From the NCBI GenBank assembly GCA_022013615.1, contig JAKLQB010000902.1, forward strand, positions 1 through 9,584: a stretch of DNA of 9,584 bases. Reading direction: 5' to 3'. Below are positions 1 to 5,907 of the stretch, one piece after another. Source of the DNA: Desulfobacterales bacterium (GTDB lineage Bacteria > Desulfobacterota > DSM-4660 > Desulfatiglandales > Desulfatiglandaceae). The notes beneath the pieces are model-generated. The model ran no database searches and had not been told where the DNA came from. It saw only the letters and a list, made by a program, of their open reading frames with translations. A program made the position numbers and the translations under genes. Each line of letters starts with the position of its first letter. Position 1 is the first letter of the stretch.

Positions 1-14
1 GAAAGAGTGCTCAT
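1..14 (-). CDS. Start of a minus-strand gene running off the left edge
   Basis: ATG at 14 is preceded by AGGAGG (19-24) at a spacing of 4 nt. The visible codons read M-S-T-L and continue past the window edge. Only the start signal can be judged; nothing can be said about the product. The AT-rich stretch upstream (40-100) could hold its promoter. Confidence 0.45.
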
Positions 15-27
15 AAAACCTCCTCTC

Positions 28-39
28 CCGAATAATCGG
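28..39. promoter_or_regulatory. Small inverted repeat, possible operator
   Basis: CCGA-ATAA-TCGG lies just upstream (on the minus strand) of the ribosome-binding site of the gene starting at position 14, in a place where a repressor could act on the transcript start. The arms are only four bases, so chance is a real alternative. Confidence 0.2.
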
Positions 40-103
40 AATCAAAATATTGAAAATGCCTAATCAGTAATAATACAATAATCATTAACTCGATAGATTA
101 AAG

Positions 104-134
104 CCGGTTGTATAAACCGGAAATCCACGGATTT
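104..134. repeat. Two adjacent perfect palindromes
   Basis: CCGGTT-GTATA-AACCGG (104-120) is followed without a gap by AAATCC-AC-GGATTT (121-134). The first can form a six-base-pair hairpin; the second has only a two-base spacer, so it suits a dimeric DNA-binding protein better than an RNA hairpin. The stretch between the helicase remnant (ends 250) and the new gene start at 14 holds no gene I can support. There is no clear U-tract on either strand, so I do not call a terminator. Confidence 0.45.
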
Positions 135-249
135 CGCGTTTAACAGGAGCGCCAAAAATAAAATCAATGTGAAGTTACTCTCCACTATAGTCCACCCATA
201 AAGCTGCGCCAGGAACAAGACTGCCTTTGAGAAATGCCTCCCCATATTC

Positions 250-708
250 CTAAATTTTTCCTTTTTTCAAGTCTGCAATCCAGCTTTGATATTGTTTGGG
301 CTGAAGCAAATCAAAGGTGTAATACTGTTTTGCATCACCTCGATATTGGCCCTCAAGATCTGCCAAATTTAATTTGCTCAATTTCTCGTTCACCCTTTCA
401 AAGTGTGCCTTTGCGTATTCTTCTTTAGCGGGTGTTGCCTCGTCCTGTTCTTCATCCGACTTAATTTCCACTACCTTGATAAGGGTTTCTATGCCTTCAT
501 CCTGAAGCTTTTTTAGTTCCTCAAGATGATCTTCTTTTCCTTCATTATCAAGCTTTGAGATGTAATCATCCAGATCGATTTTTGTAAAAAAATCAGGGTT
601 AAAACTCCGCTTGACCCTGTCTTTCCCCCCTTTCCAGTATTCATAATCAATGGAGTAAAAATTCTTATCAGGTGATTTTTCTGTGCTTTTTAAACGTCTT
701 TCCCTCAT
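250..708 (-). pseudogene. C-terminal fragment of a type III restriction-like helicase/nuclease subunit
   Basis: A 152-codon open frame. Its ATG directly follows an in-frame TAA and has no ribosome-binding site, and its first ~10 codons overlap the HEPN remnant in another frame, so it is a fragment, not a gene start. Seen: NFYSIDYEYWKGGKDRVKRS, then FNPDFFTKID (D39), a charged helix, then LIKVVEIKSD (E81, K83). KEEYAKAHFERVNEKL and YYTFDLLQPKQYQSWI follow. FNPDFF...VVEIK with the trailing AKAHFERVN is the C-terminal PD-(D/E)XK nuclease domain of DEAD/DEAH helicases of type III-like restriction systems. The ~800-residue motor is absent. Catalytic residues and the frame to the stop at 250 are intact, suggesting recent loss. 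It may be the partner of the possible methyltransferase remnant at 1885-2128. Confidence 0.7.
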
Positions 709-858
709 TTAAAAGCACCGAAGACAATGCATGGAAGCAGGCAAAATATGCATCCCTCACTGCATTCTGATACCTGCCCGATTTAAGGTTGTCCCGAGCT
801 GACGCAAGGTCTTCCCTGGCCTTTTCTACCCAAAGTCGATAATAATTTGTTGGCTCAT
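668..858 (-). pseudogene. HEPN-domain gene, frameshifted and 3'-truncated
   Basis: Starting at the ATG that overlaps the MNT stop, the frame reads MSQQ and then fails at a TAG after ten codons. Adding one A to the short A run at 846-848 restores MSQQNYYRLWVEKAREDLAS, then ARDNLKSGRYQNAVRDAYFA, then CFHALSSVLLNEGKTFKKHR, a clear HEPN N-terminal half (about 60 of the usual ~130 residues). The match stops at FKKHR, where the family normally continues into its last helices. From here the DNA belongs to the helicase remnant. The usual Rx6H spacing is off (R35 to H43, with D36 at the expected place), so RNase activity was doubtful even before truncation. The frameshift could be an assembly error; the truncation cannot be explained that way so easily. 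Confidence 0.75.
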
Positions 859-1202
859 AACACTACAGCTCCATCTCGTGAGATTTCCTGGTAAACAGGA
901 AACTCCGTAAATATACCATTCTCCCACTCATCAATGGATGTGAACAAAGGACTAAAAATAACATTATATTCCATACCGATATCGAATAAAGCCCCAACAA
1001 TGGCCTTCTCTTCTTTCCAATGCAGCAATTTGGAAGCGACCACAAGCAAATCAATATCTGAATGCTCGTCATGGTCTCCGCGGGCCTTTGATCCAAAGAG
1101 AATAATTTTAGATATGGAGAATTCGCTTTTTAGCATCCTGATAGCTGCCTCGATGGCCTCACTTTCATTTTTCATTAACAAGGCGCTTTCAAACGATTTC
1201 AT
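855..1202 (-). CDS. Minimal MNT-type nucleotidyltransferase (antitoxin-like)
   Basis: A 115-residue protein of the minimal nucleotidyltransferase fold. Seen: ILFGSKARGDHDEHSDIDLL (about 34-53) with the GS motif (G37, S38) and the DxD metal ligands (D49, D51), followed by a second strand ending EYNVIFSPLF (78-87). The usual third carboxylate position seems to hold N80, with E78 nearby. I chose the ATG at 1202, with AAGGTG 5 nt upstream. The longer frame to 1361 would overlap the preceding gene and adds a basic stretch unlike the family. Its stop codon overlaps the ATG of the HEPN gene (ATGA at 855-858). Family knowledge: MntA-type enzymes AMPylate and silence HEPN ribonuclease toxins. Here the HEPN partner is broken, so this may be an orphan. 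Confidence 0.88.
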   Translation of the reverse strand: MKSFESALLMKNESEAIEAAIRMLKSEFSISKIILFGSKARGDHDEHSDIDLLVVASKLLHWKEEKAIVGALFDIGMEYNVIFSPLFTSIDEWENGIFTEFPVYQEISRDGAVVL

Positions 1203-1215
1203 AACAACACCTTTT

Positions 1216-1563
1216 TTATCTGCATTCGATGATTTCCTCCAGATACTCCAACCACTTTCGGGGTAGTGTGCCAAGATTCTCTTTATCTCCCAGCAAATCC
1301 TCAAAAACCTGAATAATTTCGCCACAAAGCAAGTCAATGGCTTCAGAAGCGGTATCGGCATAAGAGAAAGCCTCTATGTCCTCAAAACTCGCAATCACTT
1401 TATCTTCTTCATATTCCAGAGTGATGTGGATGGCAGCTTTTAAGTGATACTTAGGATGCTTTAAGGAATTAAGCGGAATAATTCTGTACCTCGTGTCAAC
1501 TGCATGAATTATTTTTTTGCTAAGATCCTTATACTGATCTGGTGTCAGGATGCTTTCTTGCAT
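1216..1563 (-). CDS. Conserved-looking 115-residue protein, first gene of a unit with MNT nucleotidyltransferase
   Basis: A 115-residue soluble, acidic protein with no signal peptide or membrane segment. The start is well supported: AGGAGG at 1569-1574 lies 5 nt before the ATG. Features: an N-terminal charged helix; a central strand region (KAAIHITLEYEEDKVIASFE); then a helical half, SYADTASEAIDLLCGEIIQV, followed by FEDLL and LGTLPRKWLEYLEEIIECR. I do not recognise a named domain; the C-terminal pattern recalls small unnamed proteins coded just before nucleotidyltransferases in archaea and environmental bacteria. It ends 13 bp before the MNT start, so the two are likely co-translated. A role in the toxin-antitoxin-like unit is inference from position only. 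An overlapping in-frame extension of the MNT gene argues for no shorter version. Confidence 0.75.
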   Translation of the reverse strand: MQESILTPDQYKDLSKKIIHAVDTRYRIIPLNSLKHPKYHLKAAIHITLEYEEDKVIASFEDIEAFSYADTASEAIDLLCGEIIQVFEDLLGDKENLGTLPRKWLEYLEEIIECR

Positions 1564-1606
1564 GTGATCCTCCTTTCAAAAAAACGCAGTAATTAGTCAG
1601 GTGTTT

Positions 1607-1629
1607 AGGCTGAAGGTTGAAGGCTGAAG
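1607..1629. repeat. GGCTGAA heptamer repeat, left arm
   Basis: Three degenerate head-to-tail copies of GGCTGAA (AGGCTGAAGG, TTGAAGG, CTGAAG). Its reverse complement matches the tract at 1858-1887 over about 20 bases with few mismatches, so the pair forms a long-range inverted repeat about 280 bp from end to end. Similar heptamer tracts occur next to four-helix-bundle genes in environmental genomes (from memory, not checked). Confidence 0.75.
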
Positions 1630-1633
1630 TATT

Positions 1634-1844
1634 TCAACCATCCCGCAACGATCGAAGTAAACCATTCAAGACCTTCTCGGTCTCGACTACTTTTGGTTCA
1701 ATCAGAGATGAACCCTCACAACTCTTCTCTCGGAAACCTTGCGGTCAGTCGATAAACCAATACTGCTACCTCGTCAGCCAACTCAAATGCCCGAAGTTTT
1801 GTACCTGTCTGCGTGCGGACACGCACAGGCAGATGATCACGCAT
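1634..1844 (-). pseudogene. Four-helix-bundle (S23 / 23S rRNA IVP-like) gene fossil
   Basis: An ATG at 1844 opens a 42-codon frame. Its first residues, MRDHLPVRVRTQTG, are encoded by a hairpin repeat. It continues KLRAFELADEVAVLVYRLTA then RFPREEL, the start of helix 1 of the four-helix-bundle family. The frame stops at a TGA at 1716-1718. In the next frame the sequence continues EGSSLIEPKVVETEK then VLNGLLRSLRDG before a stop at 1634; the VLNGLLRSLR ending is typical of the family's last helix. The central ~60 residues, including the conserved SIPSNIAEG loop, are missing. It is therefore an internally deleted, frameshifted copy. The family's function is unclear: relatives sit in 23S rRNA intervening sequences or beside retroelements. 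Confidence 0.6.
1804..1829. repeat. Hairpin repeat inside the fossil gene's start
   Basis: A strong stem-loop. CCTG (1804-1807) pairs with CAGG (1826-1829), and TGCGTG (1810-1815) pairs with CACGCA (1820-1825), around a four-base loop CGGA and a two-base bulge TC. On the minus strand it is read in frame as part of PVRVRTQTG. It behaves like a palindromic element placed between the start codon and the conserved part of the fossil gene. Confidence 0.6.
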
Positions 1845-1857
1845 GATCTGTTCCTAT

Positions 1858-1887
1858 CTACCTTCAGCCTTCAGCCTTCTACCTTCA
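1858..1887. repeat. TTCAGCC heptamer repeat, right arm
   Basis: CTACCTTCAGCCTTCAGCC followed by TTCTACCTTCA: degenerate tandem copies of a seven-base unit (CCTTCAG). It is the inverted counterpart of the tract at 1607-1629. The two arms bracket the four-helix-bundle fossil, and this arm overlaps the last bases of the putative methyltransferase remnant. Confidence 0.75.
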
Positions 1888-2128
1888 CAATATAAAAGGT
1901 TTGCTCTCATTGCCATGTTTATCAATGGCAACAACTGCAATGCTTTCCGTCAAACCGGTCACTTTAATCACGCCGTCATCACCAATATCTTTGGCAAATA
2001 CAGTCCTGTCCATATCGAATATCTCACCATCGTAATCGACATCCACGAGAAGCATGGCAAGCCCGTCAAGTCCTTTACCCCTCATCAACAACAGCTACCC
2101 ACGCTTTTTCATAATTTCTGTTCAGTTT
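1885..2128 (-). pseudogene. Decayed C-terminal remnant, possibly a type III-like DNA methyltransferase
   Basis: Starting 30 bp past the end of DUF499, one frame reads KLNRNYEKAWVAVVDE. It then needs a frame change near 2090 to continue as GKGLDGLAMLLVDVDYDGEI, then FDMDRTVFAKDIGDDGVI, then VTGLTESIAVVAIDKHGNES, ending KPFIL at a TGA. The first segment is preceded by a TAG and has no start, while the second starts only at a poor TTG. The two pieces read together as a smooth C-terminal domain about 80 residues long, so this is a truncated and frameshifted gene end, not a small gene. The ending resembles what I recall of the last domain of site-specific DNA methyltransferases paired with type III-like helicases, but I recognise no catalytic motif here. 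The remnant character is fairly sure; the family is tentative. Confidence 0.45.
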
Positions 2129-2157
2129 CTACCATCCCCCATAAAAAGAAAAGATAT

Positions 2158-4920
2158 TCACTCTATTCGTACTTTGTCGGACAGGCCTAGGTCATTCAAT
2201 ATCTGGCGAACATCAGATTCGAAAGCAGTAGAGAAATCACTATCCACGGTCACTGAAAAATCGATCCCGATTTTCAAGTCAGATCCCGAACGTAGCTTGG
2301 GCAGAATTTTAGTCCCCAAACGATTCCAGAGTTCGGGCGGAATCTCTCCGATTAACTGGTAGGTCCTTTTTAATTCACCGGGCTCAGGGCCAGGTTCGGG
2401 TTGAGGCCCAGACTCCGGACCCAGTACGGGCTCCGGTTCTGGCTCAGGCTCGGGTCCCGGTCCGGGTGTTGGTTCTGGAATCGTCTTCAACTCTTTTGCT
2501 TTGGCCTTTGTCAAGAGGAAAACCTGAGACTCAAACACCACCTCATCCGCACTGACCGGTTCGGAAAACCATAGCCTTTCATAGGTGCCGTCGGGCTTTT
2601 GCCCGGAACCAAGACCGAAATCACCCTTTCCCACAAATTCAACGATTTTTCTTTTTAGTATAGCATCCGGATCGAGCAAACGGGTAAGAGAACCATCAAG
2701 GAAACTCTTGCGGAGGCTGGCCAGCGGCAATACCCCCGATTTTTTCAGGGCTGGAGGCCAGTTGCGGTCGATATATCCAGCACCCACAGATTCATTAAGC
2801 AGGGCCTGGGATTTAAGCGCCGTAATAACCCTACCGCAAAGGGTCTCCCCGCTGCTGGAATGTCCGGCGCCGAGATCTATGGCCTTGAGCCCATCCTGCT
2901 CTCTGCTGTCAATGATTACCGCGTATCTATAGCCGCCCCATACTTCATCCTTGGCCGCCTCTTCGCTGTCCCCCACTTTGGTCTGAAGCTCTGCACGATC
3001 CCCTTTGTCGAAGTCTCCACCCAGTGTACCTTCGGCAATCTCTTTAGCCACCTTTTTCCATGCCAGCCAAAGCTCAACCTTTTCCCGGAAATCGCGTCCA
3101 GGCTTCTTCAGGCACCAGACTAGGCTGCCAGGGTAAAGCCTGGGGGAACTGCCCCGCTGTCTCGACCATTCAGCAATCCGCTCCCGTATTGAACCGGCTC
3201 CCGTCCATTCCGATTCAGGGTCCATGGTAATCAGGGTCAGTTTGGGCGTATCCGGGACAGAAGCGCCGTCCGCAGGGAAAGAGACAATCGGGACGGTCGC
3301 GCCCCGATCAAATTCTTTCTGGATTATACCTCGCATGGCGGGAATTATCTCTTTTTCATCATCCAGGGAGGCCCTTCTATCACTCACGACCTTCTTCATG
3401 GTGGGCTGATGAGTGATTTTGAAGCCATCGGATCCCACTCGCCGGATGAAAAAGGATTTGTCCTCCAGTGCAAAGGCGGCGTTATCCACAGAAGTCGTAT
3501 CAATCTCCGGCTCCCCCAGGGCAAATCGCAGCTCCGGCAAATGGGCGATCTTTTCGGTCTGGCCACCAGTGGATTCGAAGAAAATGGTCACTCCCACACG
3601 CTTGTGAATCCCTTTCAGGGCTCCCTTTGTGTCGGCGTCCAGGGCTCCGGCATGGCAATGGGTTCCGGCGATATCTGCATCCAGGGCAGCGCCAAGGCGG
3701 GATTCCCCGACCTGTCCGAGTACAATGCTCCTGAATTCAGATACATGCAAGGGGGCAGAGCCGAGGGTAATGAGCGGTTCGGTCCTGGCGGATGTGTACC
3801 CGTCCTTGTAGGCCCAGGAGATCCACTGGGCAAGCATGGCCAGGGTGCCCCGTGTCTGCTGGTATTGCTGGAGCATCTGCCATTTGCGCTGAAAAACGGA
3901 GAGGGTTGCGGGATGAAACGGATAGCAAATTTCGAACCGATTCTGAAGGTATTCCCTGGCCTTGGCCTCGGTGCTTGAACTGTCTATTGCCGTCCATTCG
4001 GGAGGGAGCTGGGCTCGGCGCTCAAAGCACCAGTCCGCATAGAGCTTGGCCACGTTTTTCCGAAGTTTTTCATTGCCCAGTTCCTGAAAGAGCCTGCGGC
4101 GAACCACCTCGCTGATTTCCGTTTCGTCGTTTGCAATGAGGTCCTTGGCCACCCGGCGCACCACCTTGGTAATTTTATTTTGCCACTGCATATCCCAGTC
4201 CGTCATTTCCACTTGGCTGCGGGGCAGGCTGATGATGGCGGCGCCGTGCGTTGTCGCTGTTGTCGCAACCGTGAGATTCTGTATGAATGAGTGAAAGGAG
4301 TCCGCCATATTGCGGTGGCGGTTAAGGAAATTCAGGACCTCGTCAAAAAGAATGAGAACAGGCTTCTGTGCGGCCTTGAAGACATTCTCAAGGGTCTCTG
4401 TGCCTGGCGGTGTGGTCTGAGCTGCCGTTCCAAGGGCCTTTACGCCCTCATCTCCTGCGAGCTGTCGGGCAATATCAATCCAGGGTGTCTCCCGGCCTTC
4501 CCTTGGGTCCCAGGCATTCCCAACAAAGGCTGCCACCTTTGCCTCAGGCACTGAGGAAATCCCCGCCTCCGAAACCAGGGCGGAGACACCCTGAAATCCG
4601 GCCGCTTTGCTTGCGTTGTTTGCGAGATGATAGAGCGCTGTGAGTGTATGGGTCTTGCCCCCGCCGAACTGAGTAACCAGGGTCAGGACCGGGGCGGTAT
4701 TGGCGGTTTCTCCACTCAACCGTCTGAGCACCATTCCCGCATGCTCCCGGAGCGCCCTGGTGAAACACGTCCGGGAAAAGAACTTGTCGGGCTCCTTGTA
4801 GTCTTCCGGGGCGGTCCCCGCCATGACCTGCTCAAGATGGATTGCAAACTCGTCGGGATTGAAGGATCGTCCTTCACGGACCTCTTTTCTCGGGATAGCA
4901 ACCTTGTACCAGGGGTTCAT
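2158..4920 (-). CDS. DUF499 P-loop ATPase (anti-phage-associated)
   Basis: A 920-residue ATP-binding protein. Seen: the family N-terminus (WYKVAIPRKEVREGRSFNPD, residues 4-23); Walker A, LVTQFGGGKTHTLTALYHLA (81-100, with K89 and T90); and Walker B, KPVLILFDEVLNFLNRHR (186-203, with D193 and E194). QQYQQTRGTLAMLAQWI (351-367) is another family-typical stretch. The long middle region is the usual DUF499 body. Residues 815-851 form a Pro/Glu/Gly-rich linker, followed by a final ~69-residue module (RTYQLIGEIPPELWNRLG onward). Family knowledge: DUF499 proteins are large STAND/AAA-like ATPases found with DUF1156 methylases and HerA-type ATPases in anti-phage loci, and recall the PglY/BrxC ATPases of BREX-like systems. 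The inferred role is an ATP-driven sensing or remodelling subunit. It is the last intact gene of the cluster. Family call is sure; biochemical role is unknown. Confidence 0.93.
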   Translation of the reverse strand: MNPWYKVAIPRKEVREGRSFNPDEFAIHLEQVMAGTAPEDYKEPDKFFSRTCFTRALREHAGMVLRRLSGETANTAPVLTLVTQFGGGKTHTLTALYHLANNASKAAGFQGVSALVSEAGISSVPEAKVAAFVGNAWDPREGRETPWIDIARQLAGDEGVKALGTAAQTTPPGTETLENVFKAAQKPVLILFDEVLNFLNRHRNMADSFHSFIQNLTVATTATTHGAAIISLPRSQVEMTDWDMQWQNKITKVVRRVAKDLIANDETEISEVVRRRLFQELGNEKLRKNVAKLYADWCFERRAQLPPEWTAIDSSSTEAKAREYLQNRFEICYPFHPATLSVFQRKWQMLQQYQQTRGTLAMLAQWISWAYKDGYTSARTEPLITLGSAPLHVSEFRSIVLGQVGESRLGAALDADIAGTHCHAGALDADTKGALKGIHKRVGVTIFFESTGGQTEKIAHLPELRFALGEPEIDTTSVDNAAFALEDKSFFIRRVGSDGFKITHQPTMKKVVSDRRASLDDEKEIIPAMRGIIQKEFDRGATVPIVSFPADGASVPDTPKLTLITMDPESEWTGAGSIRERIAEWSRQRGSSPRLYPGSLVWCLKKPGRDFREKVELWLAWKKVAKEIAEGTLGGDFDKGDRAELQTKVGDSEEAAKDEVWGGYRYAVIIDSREQDGLKAIDLGAGHSSSGETLCGRVITALKSQALLNESVGAGYIDRNWPPALKKSGVLPLASLRKSFLDGSLTRLLDPDAILKRKIVEFVGKGDFGLGSGQKPDGTYERLWFSEPVSADEVVFESQVFLLTKAKAKELKTIPEPTPGPGPEPEPEPEPVLGPESGPQPEPGPEPGELKRTYQLIGEIPPELWNRLGTKILPKLRSGSDLKIGIDFSVTVDSDFSTAFESDVRQILNDLGLSDKVRIE
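2368..2478 (-). repeat. Pro-Glu/Pro-Gly codon repeat tract (DUF499 linker)
   Basis: About 111 bp of imperfect 6-bp repeats (CCX-GAG and CCX-GGX dipeptide codons) encode a 37-residue tract of mainly PEP, GPEP and PGP units, residues 815-851 of the DUF499 protein. Such a tract should form a stiff, extended tether between the ATPase body and the small C-terminal module. Repeats of this kind change length by slippage, so the linker may vary between strains. Confidence 0.8.
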
Positions 4921-4929
4921 TGTCTTTAT

Positions 4930-4935
4930 CTCCTT
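4930..4935 (-). promoter_or_regulatory. Ribosome-binding site of the DUF499 gene
   Basis: AAGGAG on the minus strand directly abuts the stop codon of the nuclease gene and lies 9 nt before the DUF499 ATG at 4920. The whole intergenic gap is 15 bp, with no room for a promoter or terminator. This supports co-transcription and supports the ATG at 4920 as the start. Confidence 0.7.
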
Positions 4936-5901
4936 TTAAGTTCTCTGGATTCTTTCAATGAGATCTTGTGCAGACTCCTTCAGTCGCACCAGATTGGCAT
5001 AGGCAACAGCCTCGAAATTCTCTTTGCAGGAATACATGCGGTAGCGAATTCCGTCAGTCACCACAACATCAACGGGAACGCCCAAACTCTGAACATAACC
5101 TTTCGCCTGATCGAGTGCGCCTTCAACACCGGCCCCCAGCCGTTTTGCCTCGATGATGAGCCGGCAGTTTTCAGGGATCCGTGGCAGAGTGTTGAAAACG
5201 GCCACATCGATGTACCTCCACTTTATCGCAATGCGTTCGGGAGGCCAACCCAGTGCCTGTAAAAATGGAACAACAAAATGGGCCACCAACTCATCTTCAG
5301 TCGGATGCTCTCCGAATTCTTCTCGATTCCAGAGCAGCGGGACCAGGTCCTGTGCCTGTGCAATGATTTCCCGTAATACCGGTGGAACCTCTTCAAGGGG
5401 AGGTTCCTCAGAAGGGATTTCGGGCAACTCATCGCTTTGCCATCGTTTGGGAGGGGAATTAAGAAACCGCTCAGCGTAATCGGTTGCCTGTTCATTCCAC
5501 ACCCTTGAAAAACGAGAAGGATTCGCTCCGAACAAACCCGGTGGAAAGGCATATTCCTGGGGCAGTTTGCACCACCTTATGCGGCGGGCATGTTGAAGGT
5601 CCCATCCGTTCACGTCATCGAACTGGTTCAGATAAACATACTCGGAAGAGACAAGACCCACCGCGCATATAGAGGAAATGCCGGTTCGGAGCAGCACCGC
5701 GTCACCCTCATGCAGTTCACTGGCAAAACGCCGCACAAACCCGCCCTCGAATTCGCTATCGGCCCTGTCGGGTCGCCAGGGTCCTGCATCGCCAGGCCCG
5801 ATGAGGCCGATGCCGTACCTCAAAAAAACATCCGCGAAATTGCGGTTGGTCGGGCCGCTCGCCAACTGCCAGACCGTGGGTTTGTTCTCCGAAATCTCCA
5901 C
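4936..5901 (-). CDS. Putative PUA/EVE-like reader fused to HsdR_N-type PD-(D/E)XK nuclease
   Basis: A 321-residue two-domain protein. The C-terminal part (about 200-291) has the type I restriction HsdR_N pattern. An acidic helix, TEDELVAHFVVPFLQALGW, is followed by D232 in YIDVAVF, E251-A-K253 in LIIEAKR, and a QxxxY motif (Q265, Y269), then VVVTDGIRYRMY. All PD-(D/E)XK catalytic residues are present. The N-terminal part (about 8-112: WQLASGP, FADVFLRYGIGLIGPGD, VRRFASELHEGDAVLLRTG, ICAVGLV) resembles PUA/EVE/YTH-like domains that bind modified bases; this assignment is by pattern only. A Pro/Glu-rich linker (150-175) separates them. No helicase motor is attached. I prefer GTG at 5901, with GAGG 9 nt upstream; the TTG at 5907 touches the preceding stop and sits only 3 nt from that site. 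It lies between methylase and ATPase genes, 15 bp from the latter. Inferred role: nuclease effector of this system. Confidence 0.88.
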   Translation of the reverse strand: MEISENKPTVWQLASGPTNRNFADVFLRYGIGLIGPGDAGPWRPDRADSEFEGGFVRRFASELHEGDAVLLRTGISSICAVGLVSSEYVYLNQFDDVNGWDLQHARRIRWCKLPQEYAFPPGLFGANPSRFSRVWNEQATDYAERFLNSPPKRWQSDELPEIPSEEPPLEEVPPVLREIIAQAQDLVPLLWNREEFGEHPTEDELVAHFVVPFLQALGWPPERIAIKWRYIDVAVFNTLPRIPENCRLIIEAKRLGAGVEGALDQAKGYVQSLGVPVDVVVTDGIRYRMYSCKENFEAVAYANLVRLKESAQDLIERIQRT

Positions 5902-5907
5902 AGCCAA

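Noticed and set aside
104..120. Rho-independent terminator
   Set aside because: The stem is only six base pairs and no run of T follows on either strand.
60..245. 61-codon minus-strand frame with hydrophobic stretches
   Set aside because: No ribosome-binding site or recognisable domain, and it runs through the two palindromes; it looks like chance in AT-rich DNA.
1203..1361. Longer N-terminus for the MNT nucleotidyltransferase
   Set aside because: The extension would overlap the preceding gene by about 145 bp, lacks a good ribosome-binding site, and is not like the family; the ATG at 1202 has AAGGTG at proper spacing.
1607..1887. CRISPR array
   Set aside because: The repeats are short heptamers in inverted tracts, without regular unique spacers.
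2368..2478. Minisatellite or CRISPR-like array
   Set aside because: The repeat follows Pro-Glu/Pro-Gly codons in the frame of the DUF499 gene and is explained by a protein linker.
3409..3978. 189-codon plus-strand frame
   Set aside because: It is the antisense shadow of the DUF499 gene, which has Walker motifs and strong family character; the plus-strand product is rich in low-sense Gly/Pro/Cys runs and matches nothing.
4627..5262. 211-codon plus-strand frame
   Set aside because: It spans the opposite strand of two well-supported genes and their ribosome-binding site, with no start signal of its own.
4936..5901. Complete type I restriction R subunit
   Set aside because: Only the HsdR_N nuclease part is present; there is no helicase motor, and no HsdM or HsdS gene in the window.
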